A DNA stretch of 64,000 bases, taken from the NCBI RefSeq assembly GCF_007827975.1, contig NZ_VITT01000006.1; one strand, written 5' to 3'. Positions 8,161 to 16,453 of this stretch are shown one piece after another; position 1 is the stretch's first letter, and each line of letters opens with the position of its first letter. The DNA comes from Nitrospirillum viridazoti (GTDB taxonomy: Bacteria; Pseudomonadota; Alphaproteobacteria; Azospirillales; Azospirillaceae). The notes under the pieces are model-generated. The model searched no databases and was not told the DNA's origin. It saw only the letters and a list, made by a program, of their open reading frames with translations. Position numbers and translations under genes: made by a program.

Positions 8161-9684
8161 ATGGATCGGAACGAGAGGCGCCCGCCGGTCGTCGTCGTGG
8201 GCGCCGGACCGGTGGGCTTGGCGGTCGCCATCGACCTGGCACTGCGGGGCGTGGCGACCGTGGTGCTGGACGACAATGACCGGCTGCCCGTGGGCTCCCG
8301 CGCCATCTGCTGGGCCAAGCGCACGCTGGAGATTTTCGACCGGTTGGGCGTCGCCAGGCCTATAGTGGACCGGGGCGTCACCTGGAAGGTGGGGCGCCTG
8401 TTCCATGGGCCCCGCCAGGTCTACGCCTTCGACCTGCTGCCCGAGGACGGGCACCGCATGCCGGCCTTCATCAACCTGTCCCAGCATGAGGTGGAGCGCC
8501 TGCTGGTGGCGCGCTGCGCCGACTTCCCCGGCCTGATCGACCTGCGCTGGCGCCATCGGGTGGTGGGCGTCACGCCGGCGGACGCGGGCGTGGCCGTGCG
8601 GGTGGACGCGCCCGACGGCGCCTATGACCTGGCGGCGGACTATTTGATTGTCTGCGACGGCGCCAGGTCGCCGGTGCGTGGCCTGCTGGGCCTGGACTTC
8701 GCCGGCCAGGCCTTCGAGGAACGCTTCCTCATCGCCGATGTGGAGATGAAGGCCGATTTCCCGGCGGAGCGCTGGTTCTGGTTCGAACCGCCCTTCCACG
8801 GCGGCCAGTCCGCCCTGCTGCACAAGCAGCCCGACGACATCTACCGCATCGACCTGCAACTGGGTCCCGACGCCGATCCGGCGGAGGAAATGCGGCCGGA
8901 GCGCATCATTCCCCGGGTCCGCGCCATGGTGGGTGAGCGTCCCTTCCGCCTGGTCTGGACCTCCGTCTACACCTTCCAGTGCCGGCGGCTGGCGTGCTTC
9001 AGGCACGGGCGGGTGATCTTCGCCGGCGACAGCGCCCATGTCGTCTCCCCCTTCGGCGCCCGGGGCGGCAATGGTGGCATCCAGGACGCGGACAACCTGG
9101 CCTGGAAGCTGGCCCTGGTGGTCCAGGGCCGGGCGCCGGCCGCCCTGCTGGACAGTTACGATGAGGAGCGCGGCCGGGGGGCGGACGAGAACATCCTGAA
9201 CTCCGCCCGCGCCACCACCTTCATGACGCCCAAGAGCGCCATGGAGCGTCTGTTCCGCCAGGCGGCGCTGGACCTGGCGGCCGAGCACGCCTTCGCCCGC
9301 CGCCTGGTCAATTCCGGCCGCCTGTCCCTGCCCTGTTCCCTGGCCGGCCTGTCGCTGCAAACCCCGGCCGAGCCCGGCGCCCCCGGCCTGCTGGCCCCCG
9401 GCACGCCCTGCCCCGACGCGCCGCTGGACGACGGTTTCCTGCTGGACCATCTGGGGCGGGGGTTCATCCTGCTGGCGGTGGACGACACCGTGGTCCCGGC
9501 GGAAATGGGCCTGCCCCTGCTGCGCCTGCCGGCCGGCGGCCTAGCCGCCCGGCGCTATGGCGCTGGTGCCCTTTATCTCATCAGGCCCGACCAGCATGTC
9601 GCCGCCCGTTTCCCCGCCGGGGTCGACGCCACCGCCATCCGCCGCGCCCACCGGCGCGCCCTGGGAGAGCCCGCCCATGACTGA
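8161..9684 (+). CDS. FAD-dependent monooxygenase (phenol hydroxylase/MhpA-like)
   Basis: A 507-residue class A flavoprotein monooxygenase. The dinucleotide-binding motif VVVVGAGPVGLAVAIDLALR lies near the N-terminus (residues ~10-29). The DG motif appears as CDGARSPVRGLLGL in the middle, and the second FAD motif GRVIFAGDSAHVVSPFGARG near residue 280 is followed by GGIQDADNLAWKL. Such enzymes hydroxylate aromatic rings using NAD(P)H and O2; the substrate is unknown. The C-terminal ~120 residues form the thioredoxin-like region usual in this group. The last 8 bases overlap the following DUF2783 gene, a pairing common in proteobacteria. Confidence 0.88.
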   Translation: MDRNERRPPVVVVGAGPVGLAVAIDLALRGVATVVLDDNDRLPVGSRAICWAKRTLEIFDRLGVARPIVDRGVTWKVGRLFHGPRQVYAFDLLPEDGHRMPAFINLSQHEVERLLVARCADFPGLIDLRWRHRVVGVTPADAGVAVRVDAPDGAYDLAADYLIVCDGARSPVRGLLGLDFAGQAFEERFLIADVEMKADFPAERWFWFEPPFHGGQSALLHKQPDDIYRIDLQLGPDADPAEEMRPERIIPRVRAMVGERPFRLVWTSVYTFQCRRLACFRHGRVIFAGDSAHVVSPFGARGGNGGIQDADNLAWKLALVVQGRAPAALLDSYDEERGRGADENILNSARATTFMTPKSAMERLFRQAALDLAAEHAFARRLVNSGRLSLPCSLAGLSLQTPAEPGAPGLLAPGTPCPDAPLDDGFLLDHLGRGFILLAVDDTVVPAEMGLPLLRLPAGGLAARRYGAGALYLIRPDQHVAARFPAGVDATAIRRAHRRALGEPAHD

Positions 9685-9952
9685 CATCAATCCCCTGGCC
9701 GCGGACCGCCCGGCCCGAGATCGTTTAGGCGAAGACCGTTTAGGGGGGCGGGGCGACGACATCTACGCCGCCCTGCTGGCCGCGCATGAGGGCCTGGCGT
9801 TCGAGGCCGGCGCCGCCCTGAACGCCCGCCTGGTCCTGCTGCTGGCCAACGCCGTGGGTGACGTGCCCCTGGTGCTGGCCGCCATCGAGCGGGCACGAAC
9901 GGCGGCGCCCGGCCAAGGGCGGCCCCAACAGGGTGGGCCCGACCAAGGTTGA
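9677..9952 (+). CDS. DUF2783 family protein
   Basis: A 91-residue protein whose middle part (DDIYAALLAAHEGL then LNARLVLLLANAVGD) matches the short DUF2783 family as I know it, commonly encoded immediately beside FAD-dependent monooxygenases. Its start overlaps the end of the monooxygenase gene by 8 bases, indicating translational coupling. The N-terminus contains a duplicated DRLGEDRLGG-like segment and the C-terminus a low-complexity tail (GQGRPQQGGPDQG), both outside the conserved core. The function is not established; context suggests an accessory role for the neighbouring oxygenase. Confidence 0.75.
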   Translation: MTDINPLAADRPARDRLGEDRLGGRGDDIYAALLAAHEGLAFEAGAALNARLVLLLANAVGDVPLVLAAIERARTAAPGQGRPQQGGPDQG

Positions 9953-10022
9953 ATGCCACGGGCCGGCCGGTTGTGGCACCTTGGCGCCTGCCCGGGGCCT
10001 TGCCCGGCGCGAGGAGGCATGG

Positions 10023-12602
10023 ATGCACGATCGTCATGATCCCGAAGACGCCGCCGCCGACACGGACACGGCCAAGGCCGGCTTCGTCCGGGTGCGGGGC
10101 GCGCGGGAGCATAATCTGAAGAATGTCGACGTGGACATTCCGCGCGATGCCTTGGTGGTGTTCACCGGCGTCTCCGGCTCCGGCAAATCCTCCCTGGCCT
10201 TCAGCACCCTCTATGCCGAGGCGCAACGCCGTTACCTGGAATCGGTATCGCCTTACGCCCGCCGGCTGTTCCACCAGATGAGCGTGCCGGACGTGGACGC
10301 CATCGAAGGGTTGCCGCCGGCCGTAGCCCTGCAGCAGCAGCGCGGATCGCCCACCGCGCGCTCCTCCGTCGGCAGCGTCACCACCCTGTCCAACCTCCTG
10401 CGCATGCTGTACTCCCGCGCCGGCGACTATCCGCCAGGCCAGCCCCTGCTGGAGGCGGAGGCCTTTTCCGCCAACACGCCGGAGGGGGCCTGCCCCACCT
10501 GTCATGGCCTGGGCCGGGTGCATGAGGTGACGGAGGCCAGCATGGTGCCCAACCCGTCGCTGACCATACGCGAGCGGGCGGTGGCGGCCTGGCCCACCGC
10601 CTGGGGCGGGCAGAACCTGCGCGACATCCTGATCACCCTGGGCATCGACGTCGACACACCCTGGCGCGACCTGCCGCGCGAGACGCGCGACTGGATCCTG
10701 TTCACCGAGGAACAGCCCGAGGTGCCGGTCTATCCCGGCTTCACCGTGGCGGAGGTGCGGGAGGCCGTTCGCCGCAAGCTGCCGCCCAACTACATGGGCA
10801 CCTTCTCCAGCGCGCGCCGCCACGTCATGCACAGCTTCGCCACCACCCACAGCGCCATGATGAAAAAGCGCGCGGCAAGTTTCATGGTCAGCAGCGCCTG
10901 CCCCACCTGCGCCGGCCGCCGCCTGCGGCCGGAATCGCTGTCGGTGACCTTCGAAGGCCTCGATATCGCGGCCATGGGCCAGCTGCCGCTGAAGCGCATA
11001 GCGTCCCTGTTCGCCGCCTATGCCGACGATGGCTCGGAGCGGCTGGAGGAATTGCGCCGGACGCGGCCGGAAACAGCCATCGTCATCGCCCGCATCGCCG
11101 CCGACCTGTGCCGGCGCCTGGCCGTGCTGTTGGACCTGGGCCTGGGCTACCTGACGCTGGAGCGCAGCACGCCCACCCTGTCACCCGGGGAATTGCAGCG
11201 CCTGCGCCTGGCAACCCAGGTCGTCTCGAACCTGTTCGGCGTGGTCTATGTGATGGACGAGCCATCGGCGGGCCTGCACCCGGCCGACACCCAGGCGCTG
11301 CTGCGCGCGCTGGACGGGCTGAAGGCCGTGGGCAATTCCCTGTTCGTGGTCGAGCACGACCTGGACGTGGTGCGCCATGCCGACTGGATCGTCGATGTCG
11401 GCCCCGCGGCCGGCGAGGGCGGCGGGCGCATCCTGTACAGCGGGCCGCCCCAGGGGCTGCGCCGCGTGGCGGCCTCAGAGACCGCCCGCCACCTGTTCGC
11501 GGTGGAGGGGGGACGGCGGCGGACGCCACGCGCCCCCCAGGGCTGGCTGCGCCTGGCCGGCGTCACCCGCAACAACCTGGCCAACCTGGACTGCGCCTTC
11601 CCGCTGGGCGTCATGACCACCGTCACCGGCATCTCCGGCTCCGGCAAGTCCAGTCTGGTCAGCCAGGCGCTGGTCGACCTGGTGAGCAAGGCCCTGGGCG
11701 CGCCGGTGGCGGTGGAGGAGCCGCCGGCCGATGCCGAGACCATGCTGGAGCAGGAGCCGGTGGCCGAGACCGAGGGCCGTATAGAAGGCGACCCCAAGGA
11801 CGCGCTGGGCGGCATCAAGCGCCTGATCCGGGTGGACCAGAAGCCCATCGGCCGCACGCCCCGGTCCAACCTGGCGACATACACCGGCCTGCTGGACCAT
11901 GTGCGCACCCTGTTCGCGGAGACGCCCGAGGCCAAGCGACGGCGTTACGATGCCGGCCGCTTCTCCTTCAACGTGGCCAAGGGGCGCTGCCCCCGCTGCG
12001 AGGGCGAGGGCTTCGTCATGGTGGAACTGCTGTTCCTGCCCAGCGTCTACGCCCCCTGCCCCGTCTGCCACGGCACCCGCTATAACGCCCAGACGCTGGA
12101 GATCACCTATCGCGGCAAGACCATCGCCGACGTCCTGGGCCTGACGGTGGCGGCGGCATCCGACTTCTTCCATGACGTGCCGGCCGTGCGCCGGTCGCTG
12201 GACGTGCTGCGCCAGGTGGGCCTCGACTATCTGCGCCTGGGGCAGCCGGCCACGGAATTCTCCGGCGGGGAGGCGCAGCGCATCAAGCTGGCGACGGAAC
12301 TGCAACGAGCCCAGCGGGGCGGCGCCCTATACGTGCTGGATGAGCCCACCACGGGCCTGCACCCCACAGATGTGGAGCGGCTGGTGGCCCAACTGGACGC
12401 CCTGGTCGCGGCCGGCAACACTGTGGTGGTGGTCGACCACGACATGGGCGTGGCGGCGGCCAGCGACTGGGTGATCGACATCGGCCCCGGCGCCGGCGAC
12501 GAGGGTGGGCGCGTGGTGGCGGCCGGGGTGCCGGCGGTGGTGGCGGCATCGCCCGACAGCCGCACGGCCCCCCACTTGCGGCCCTTCCTGCGCTTGGGTT
12601 AG
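10023..12602 (+). CDS. UvrA-like ABC ATPase (excinuclease subunit A paralogue)
   Basis: An 859-residue twin-ATPase protein related to UvrA, shorter than the ~940 residues of housekeeping UvrA. Walker A motifs are GVSGSGKSS (residues 49-57) and GISGSGKSS (near 536). Signature and Walker B regions are LSPGELQRLRLA with VYVMDEPSAGLHP, and FSGGEAQRIKLA with LYVLDEPTTGLHP. Zinc-finger cysteine pairs are visible as CPTCHGLG, CPTCAGRR, CPRCEGEG and CPVCHGTR. Relatives are often called UvrA2 or drug-resistance UvrA and may protect against DNA-binding compounds; this copy is probably not the housekeeping protein. The in-frame ATG at 10023 is preceded by GAGGAGG at 10011-10017; an ATG at 10019 is out of frame. 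Confidence 0.9.
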   Translation: MHDRHDPEDAAADTDTAKAGFVRVRGAREHNLKNVDVDIPRDALVVFTGVSGSGKSSLAFSTLYAEAQRRYLESVSPYARRLFHQMSVPDVDAIEGLPPAVALQQQRGSPTARSSVGSVTTLSNLLRMLYSRAGDYPPGQPLLEAEAFSANTPEGACPTCHGLGRVHEVTEASMVPNPSLTIRERAVAAWPTAWGGQNLRDILITLGIDVDTPWRDLPRETRDWILFTEEQPEVPVYPGFTVAEVREAVRRKLPPNYMGTFSSARRHVMHSFATTHSAMMKKRAASFMVSSACPTCAGRRLRPESLSVTFEGLDIAAMGQLPLKRIASLFAAYADDGSERLEELRRTRPETAIVIARIAADLCRRLAVLLDLGLGYLTLERSTPTLSPGELQRLRLATQVVSNLFGVVYVMDEPSAGLHPADTQALLRALDGLKAVGNSLFVVEHDLDVVRHADWIVDVGPAAGEGGGRILYSGPPQGLRRVAASETARHLFAVEGGRRRTPRAPQGWLRLAGVTRNNLANLDCAFPLGVMTTVTGISGSGKSSLVSQALVDLVSKALGAPVAVEEPPADAETMLEQEPVAETEGRIEGDPKDALGGIKRLIRVDQKPIGRTPRSNLATYTGLLDHVRTLFAETPEAKRRRYDAGRFSFNVAKGRCPRCEGEGFVMVELLFLPSVYAPCPVCHGTRYNAQTLEITYRGKTIADVLGLTVAAASDFFHDVPAVRRSLDVLRQVGLDYLRLGQPATEFSGGEAQRIKLATELQRAQRGGALYVLDEPTTGLHPTDVERLVAQLDALVAAGNTVVVVDHDMGVAAASDWVIDIGPGAGDEGGRVVAAGVPAVVAASPDSRTAPHLRPFLRLG

Positions 12603-12635
12603 GCATGGGCGAACCGCCCGGCCACCCGAGATCCG

Positions 12636-13490
12636 ATGCTGACGCCCTCCCTTCCCTGGATCGCCCTGGCGCTGGCCACGGCCACCGCCTGGACGGATCG
12701 TTTCCGTCTCTGGGCCTTGGGCTTCCTGGCCGTGGGCTACGCGGTGGCGACCGTGAATGGACAGCTGGGCTGGCCGGCGGGCGGGGCCTTGGCCTTGTTG
12801 GGGATCGCGGCCTGGGCGGTGGGGGCGCGCCGCCCACCCCTGGTCCGGTCCCTGGGCCATGGCCTGTTCCTGGCGCTGGCCGTCGCCTTGTCCGCCCATC
12901 TGTGGCCGGGCTTCCACAACCCCCGCGCCATGGGGCCGGCGCGCATCACGCCGGATGCCGTGCCCTTCAGCCTTTACCTGAACCTGGACAAGCCGCTGGT
13001 GGGCCTATGGCTGCTGATGGTGATGCCGGCGATCCGCGATCTGCGGCCGCCGCGTGCCACGCTGACCGCGGCCGCCGCAGGCTGGCTGGGCGCCTCGGTC
13101 GCCTGCCTGACGGCGGCCCTGGCGCTGGGGGCCGTCGCCTGGGCACCGAAATACCCGGCCGGCACCGGCCTCTGGCTGGTCGACAACCTAGCCTTCGTGA
13201 CCGTGGCGGAGGAGGCGTTGTTCCGCGGCTACATCCAGGGCGGACTGACGCGCCTGCTGGAGCGCCAGCGCTGGGGACGGGCGGCCGCCCTGCTGGCGGC
13301 CTCGGCCCTGTTCGGGCTGGCCCACCTGGGCGGCGGCCCGCACTGGATGATCCTGGGCACCATCGCCGGCGTCGGCTATGGCCTGGCCTACCGCCGGGGC
13401 GGGTTGCCGGCGGCCATCCTGGCCCATGTGGGCCTGAACGCCACCCACTTCTTCCTGTTCACCTACCCCATGCTGCAAGCGGCGGGATGA
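12636..13490 (+). CDS. CPBP-family intramembrane metalloprotease
   Basis: A 284-residue, very hydrophobic protein with about eight predicted membrane segments. The three CPBP (CAAX protease/bacteriocin-processing) motifs are present: EEALFRGYIQG near residue 190 (glutamates plus arginine), FGLAHLGGG (the FxxxH motif) and ILAHVGLNATHF (HxxxN). Known members cleave CAAX proteins in eukaryotes and process or confer immunity to peptides in bacteria. It starts 33 bases after the UvrA-like gene on the same strand and may share its transcript. The substrate is unknown. Confidence 0.87.
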   Translation: MLTPSLPWIALALATATAWTDRFRLWALGFLAVGYAVATVNGQLGWPAGGALALLGIAAWAVGARRPPLVRSLGHGLFLALAVALSAHLWPGFHNPRAMGPARITPDAVPFSLYLNLDKPLVGLWLLMVMPAIRDLRPPRATLTAAAAGWLGASVACLTAALALGAVAWAPKYPAGTGLWLVDNLAFVTVAEEALFRGYIQGGLTRLLERQRWGRAAALLAASALFGLAHLGGGPHWMILGTIAGVGYGLAYRRGGLPAAILAHVGLNATHFFLFTYPMLQAAG

Positions 13491-14054
13491 ATGCGGTCTG
13501 CCATGCGAGGTCACGACCCCTGCCACCGACCAAAGGCCCATGCCCTATGCGGCAGCGGAAACGGTAACCCGGCAGAGGGCCCCCGGCAGAGGGCGGTTTG
13601 GACGCCGATCGAACCAGGTAGCCATGACCTTGTTTAGATTTGCAAAACCATGACTTCTAAATACTGCAGGCGAAACAAAAACCTCAAACGTACGGCACCC
13701 TGCCTCAAAGGCCTTGAAGGCTGATATTCTGCACCTCCGCACAGTTGCTGGATTCTTAAAAGGCAACCAAACGGCCCAGAGCGTGCGGCCATGTCCCAGC
13801 ACCAGCGAAAACAGCTTGACCGTCCGTTCAACGAAACCCCAGGAAGGGGCCATTGCACAACATATCGTCCGCTCTATACTTAAGGTAAACTTCTCAACAG
13901 ATTCTGATCAATTTGCCCTTCCGCAGGCATTTGTTCTAAGATAAGAAATATGGCTCCATTATAAGCATATGCTCACGGGGCTTTTTTTTTGAGAACCTAT
14001 AGCGATAATCAACTTCTTGAAGGAAACGACAATCTCATACCGTTGGATGGCTTC
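13491..14054. other. gene-poor, lower-GC boundary region
   Basis: About 560 bases without a gene I can support. Base composition falls and short frames on both strands look unlike the surrounding proteins. It holds a 13-base direct repeat (CCCGGCAGAGGGC at 13568-13580 and 13582-13594) and a run of nine T at 13982-13990 with no stem before it. It separates the conserved-looking block to the left from the glycan island to the right and could be an old insertion boundary. Confidence 0.5.
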
Positions 14055-15362
14055 ATGTGCCGTCGGCGGGGCGACGCGATGCGCGCCATCATAGGCGGCG
14101 CCCTGTCGCCTCGTGAACGCGCCATCCATTGGCGGACTATCACCGATGACGCCCCCTTGAGGCCAGCGGATTTCATGAACGCGCTGGAAGAGGCCAGCGT
14201 CGAAACCAGTGCGGGCTGGGCTATCGCCTTCAGCCATGATCATTACCTGACCACCTGCGGCGGCGCCCAGAATTGCATCAATGATGAGGAAACGGCGCTT
14301 CGTGCCGGCGGCTGGGCTTATCTCCATTTCTGCCCCGTTCAGCCTTTGCCCCTCTTGTCCGATGTTTCCGCTGCGGCCGATATGCGACTGCTGGCGTCAT
14401 TGAATGGCCGTAGGGTGGGCGTCGTCACCATGGCCGATGTCATGACGGCGCTCACTTTGCTGGAACGACGAACCGGCACTGTCGTCTTCATCATTCATCA
14501 TCTGCTGGGCCATGCGCCTGAACTGATCGCGGAAGCGGTGGCCACATGCCCGAAGGCGCGAACGTTCTTTTGGGCTCATGATCTTTTTGCCCTATGCCCC
14601 AGCATCCACCTTCTCCGCAACGATGCCGCCTTTTGCGGCGCTCCTCCGCTCGATTCCGGCGCGTGCGGCATCTGTGTCGCGGGTGAGGAGCGGCCCGGGC
14701 ATTCCGCCCGCATGCGGCGTTTCCTGGAAACGACGCAGCCGACCCTATTGGCGCCATCGGATACCATTCTGCAACTGTGGCGGCAGCGCATGGACTTTTC
14801 CGGCCCCTCGCTGGTACTTTCCCCCTGCGGCGTCGACTTCGCCCCTTACGCCCCGGTCCGCCCTGAGGGTGGTCCGCTCAGGGTTGGCTTCCTGGGCGGA
14901 GATCTGCATGGCAAGGGTTGGACTGTATTCGCGGCCCTGGCCGCCTGGCATCGGGGCGACAGCCGGTATGCATTCTTCCAACTCGGCACCCGCGACCTGG
15001 CGGCAACCAACGTCACCCATGTCCACGCCGAGGTGAGCCGCAGCAATCGCCAAGCCATGGTGGAGGCGGTGGGCAAGACGAACCTGGACGTCGTGATCAA
15101 CTGGTCCCTGTTTTACGAAAGCTTCAGCTTCACGGCGATCGAGGCGGCTGCCGGTGGCGCTTTCGTGATTGCCCGCAAGTCCGCGGGGAATGTGTGGCCC
15201 CTGATCTCGGGACTGGGACCAAGCCGGGGAGTTGCCGTGGAAACGGAGATCGAATTGCAGGCCATGTTCGTGGAAGGCCGTGTGCTGGACCTGGCGGCAC
15301 AGGCGGACCGACGCCGAGGTCGACTCACGCTCAATTGCGGTGCTGGAAGTATTTTACTGTAA
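14055..15362 (+). CDS. glycosyltransferase, family 4-like
   Basis: A putative GT-B glycosyltransferase of 435 residues. The N-terminal half has the segment AIAFSHDHYLTTCGGAQN, and the C-terminal half the donor-binding pattern YESFSFTAIEAAAGGAFVIA, where the second glutamate is the usual nucleotide-sugar ligand. In the middle is a striking cysteine pattern: HDLFALCPSIHLL, then FCGAPP and ACGICVAG (bases ~14574-14690). The same pattern occurs in the - strand gene at 20170-22335, to which this protein is clearly related. A TTG at 13989 would add 22 residues but has no ribosome-binding site; the start is uncertain. It lies 10 bases before a second glycosyltransferase gene, which has its own paralogue on the - strand. 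Confidence 0.75.
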   Translation: MCRRRGDAMRAIIGGALSPRERAIHWRTITDDAPLRPADFMNALEEASVETSAGWAIAFSHDHYLTTCGGAQNCINDEETALRAGGWAYLHFCPVQPLPLLSDVSAAADMRLLASLNGRRVGVVTMADVMTALTLLERRTGTVVFIIHHLLGHAPELIAEAVATCPKARTFFWAHDLFALCPSIHLLRNDAAFCGAPPLDSGACGICVAGEERPGHSARMRRFLETTQPTLLAPSDTILQLWRQRMDFSGPSLVLSPCGVDFAPYAPVRPEGGPLRVGFLGGDLHGKGWTVFAALAAWHRGDSRYAFFQLGTRDLAATNVTHVHAEVSRSNRQAMVEAVGKTNLDVVINWSLFYESFSFTAIEAAAGGAFVIARKSAGNVWPLISGLGPSRGVAVETEIELQAMFVEGRVLDLAAQADRRRGRLTLNCGAGSILL

Positions 15363-15372
15363 AGAGCTGGCC

Positions 15373-16404
15373 ATGCCTGGAATTCATTGTTTCACCAGCG
15401 TCTCGTGCAGCTATCTGGACCGGGCCGGCGTCATGGCGGAAACCGTCCGCCGTCATCATCCGAACTGGACGCTCTGGCTGCTGTTGTCTGATGACCCACC
15501 ACCGGGATTCCGCCTGGATCTGGCGGCGTCGGGCTTTGACCATGTTGTTAACAGCCGGGACCTAGAAATCGGGGATTATCGCAGTTGGGCCTTCAGCCAC
15601 GACGTCGTGGAACTTTGCACCGCTGTCAAAGGCCCGATGATGCACAAGCTCCTGGCGGAGGGGGCCGATGCTGTCGTCTATCTTGATCCCGACATCGCCG
15701 TCTTCGCACCGCTGATCCATGTCACCGCCATGCTGGAACGGCATTCGGTGATCCTGACGCCCCATGTCACCACACCGGAAACCACACTGGGCGGCATTCA
15801 CGACAATGAAATAGGTTCCTTGAAGCATGGCGTCTACAATTTGGGCTTCGTGGCGGTTCGATCCTGCGGGGAAGGCAAACGTTTCGCGGCGTGGTGGCGC
15901 GACCGACTGATACAATTCTGCCGGGACGACGTTGCCAATGGCCTGTTCACCGACCAGCGCTGGTGTGACCTGGTTCCGGCGCTGTTCCGGGACGTGGGGG
16001 TTTTGCATGACCCCGGCTACAATGTCGCCTCGTGGAATCTCGGCAGCCGCCCGATCACCATCGGCCCCGATGGCGTGATCAGGGCTGGTGGCGAGCCTTT
16101 GCGTTTTTTTCATTTCACCAAGGTAAATAGCGTCGGCGAGTCCATGCTCGCCCGCTACGCCTATGGCGACACAGAGGTTTTTGAACTGCTGCGCTGGTAC
16201 CGCCAGCGGCTGAAAGCCAACGCCCCCCAAGGCATTCCGGACAGGTGGTGGGCGTACGGCACCTATTCCGACGGCACCCCCATCCCACGGTCCCATCGCC
16301 TGACGTGGCGCGACCGCCTGGACGTCCGAACCCATTTCAAGAATCCCCTGACGCCGGGTATCCAGGGATTCCAGGCCTGGTGCGCGGCGGAGGGGATCAC
16401 GTGA
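15373..16404 (+). CDS. GT-A-like glycosyltransferase (nucleotide-diphosphosugar transferase)
   Basis: A 343-residue protein that resembles the GT8-like or DUF-type sugar transferases. It starts GIHCFTSVSCSYLDRAGVMA and contains AVVYLDPDIAVFAP, a DxD-type metal and sugar-nucleotide binding motif, around residue 100. Later blocks are GVYNLGFVAVR, LFTDQRWCDLVPALF, YNVASWNLGSR and FHFTKVN. These blocks recur in the same order in the first 330 residues of the - strand protein at 18139-20166. It is 10 bases downstream of the GT4-like gene and likely cotranscribed. The acceptor is unknown; a surface or flagellar glycan is plausible. Confidence 0.8.
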   Translation: MPGIHCFTSVSCSYLDRAGVMAETVRRHHPNWTLWLLLSDDPPPGFRLDLAASGFDHVVNSRDLEIGDYRSWAFSHDVVELCTAVKGPMMHKLLAEGADAVVYLDPDIAVFAPLIHVTAMLERHSVILTPHVTTPETTLGGIHDNEIGSLKHGVYNLGFVAVRSCGEGKRFAAWWRDRLIQFCRDDVANGLFTDQRWCDLVPALFRDVGVLHDPGYNVASWNLGSRPITIGPDGVIRAGGEPLRFFHFTKVNSVGESMLARYAYGDTEVFELLRWYRQRLKANAPQGIPDRWWAYGTYSDGTPIPRSHRLTWRDRLDVRTHFKNPLTPGIQGFQAWCAAEGIT

Positions 16405-16453
16405 GGCCGAGCGGTATAAGTATTGGAAATGTTTTGATGTCGGAGTACAGGCC

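Noticed and set aside
10023..12602. Housekeeping UvrA
   Set aside because: It is shorter than housekeeping UvrA and has the divergent LSPGE signature in the first ATPase; a paralogue is more likely.
13545..13853. Minus-strand frame with a VERT-like segment suggesting a transposase remnant
   Set aside because: Only a few residues resemble a transposase, there are no inverted ends, and another frame in the same place is equally open.
13982..13990. Run of nine T as a terminator for the upstream genes
   Set aside because: No stem precedes it on either strand at the needed distance.
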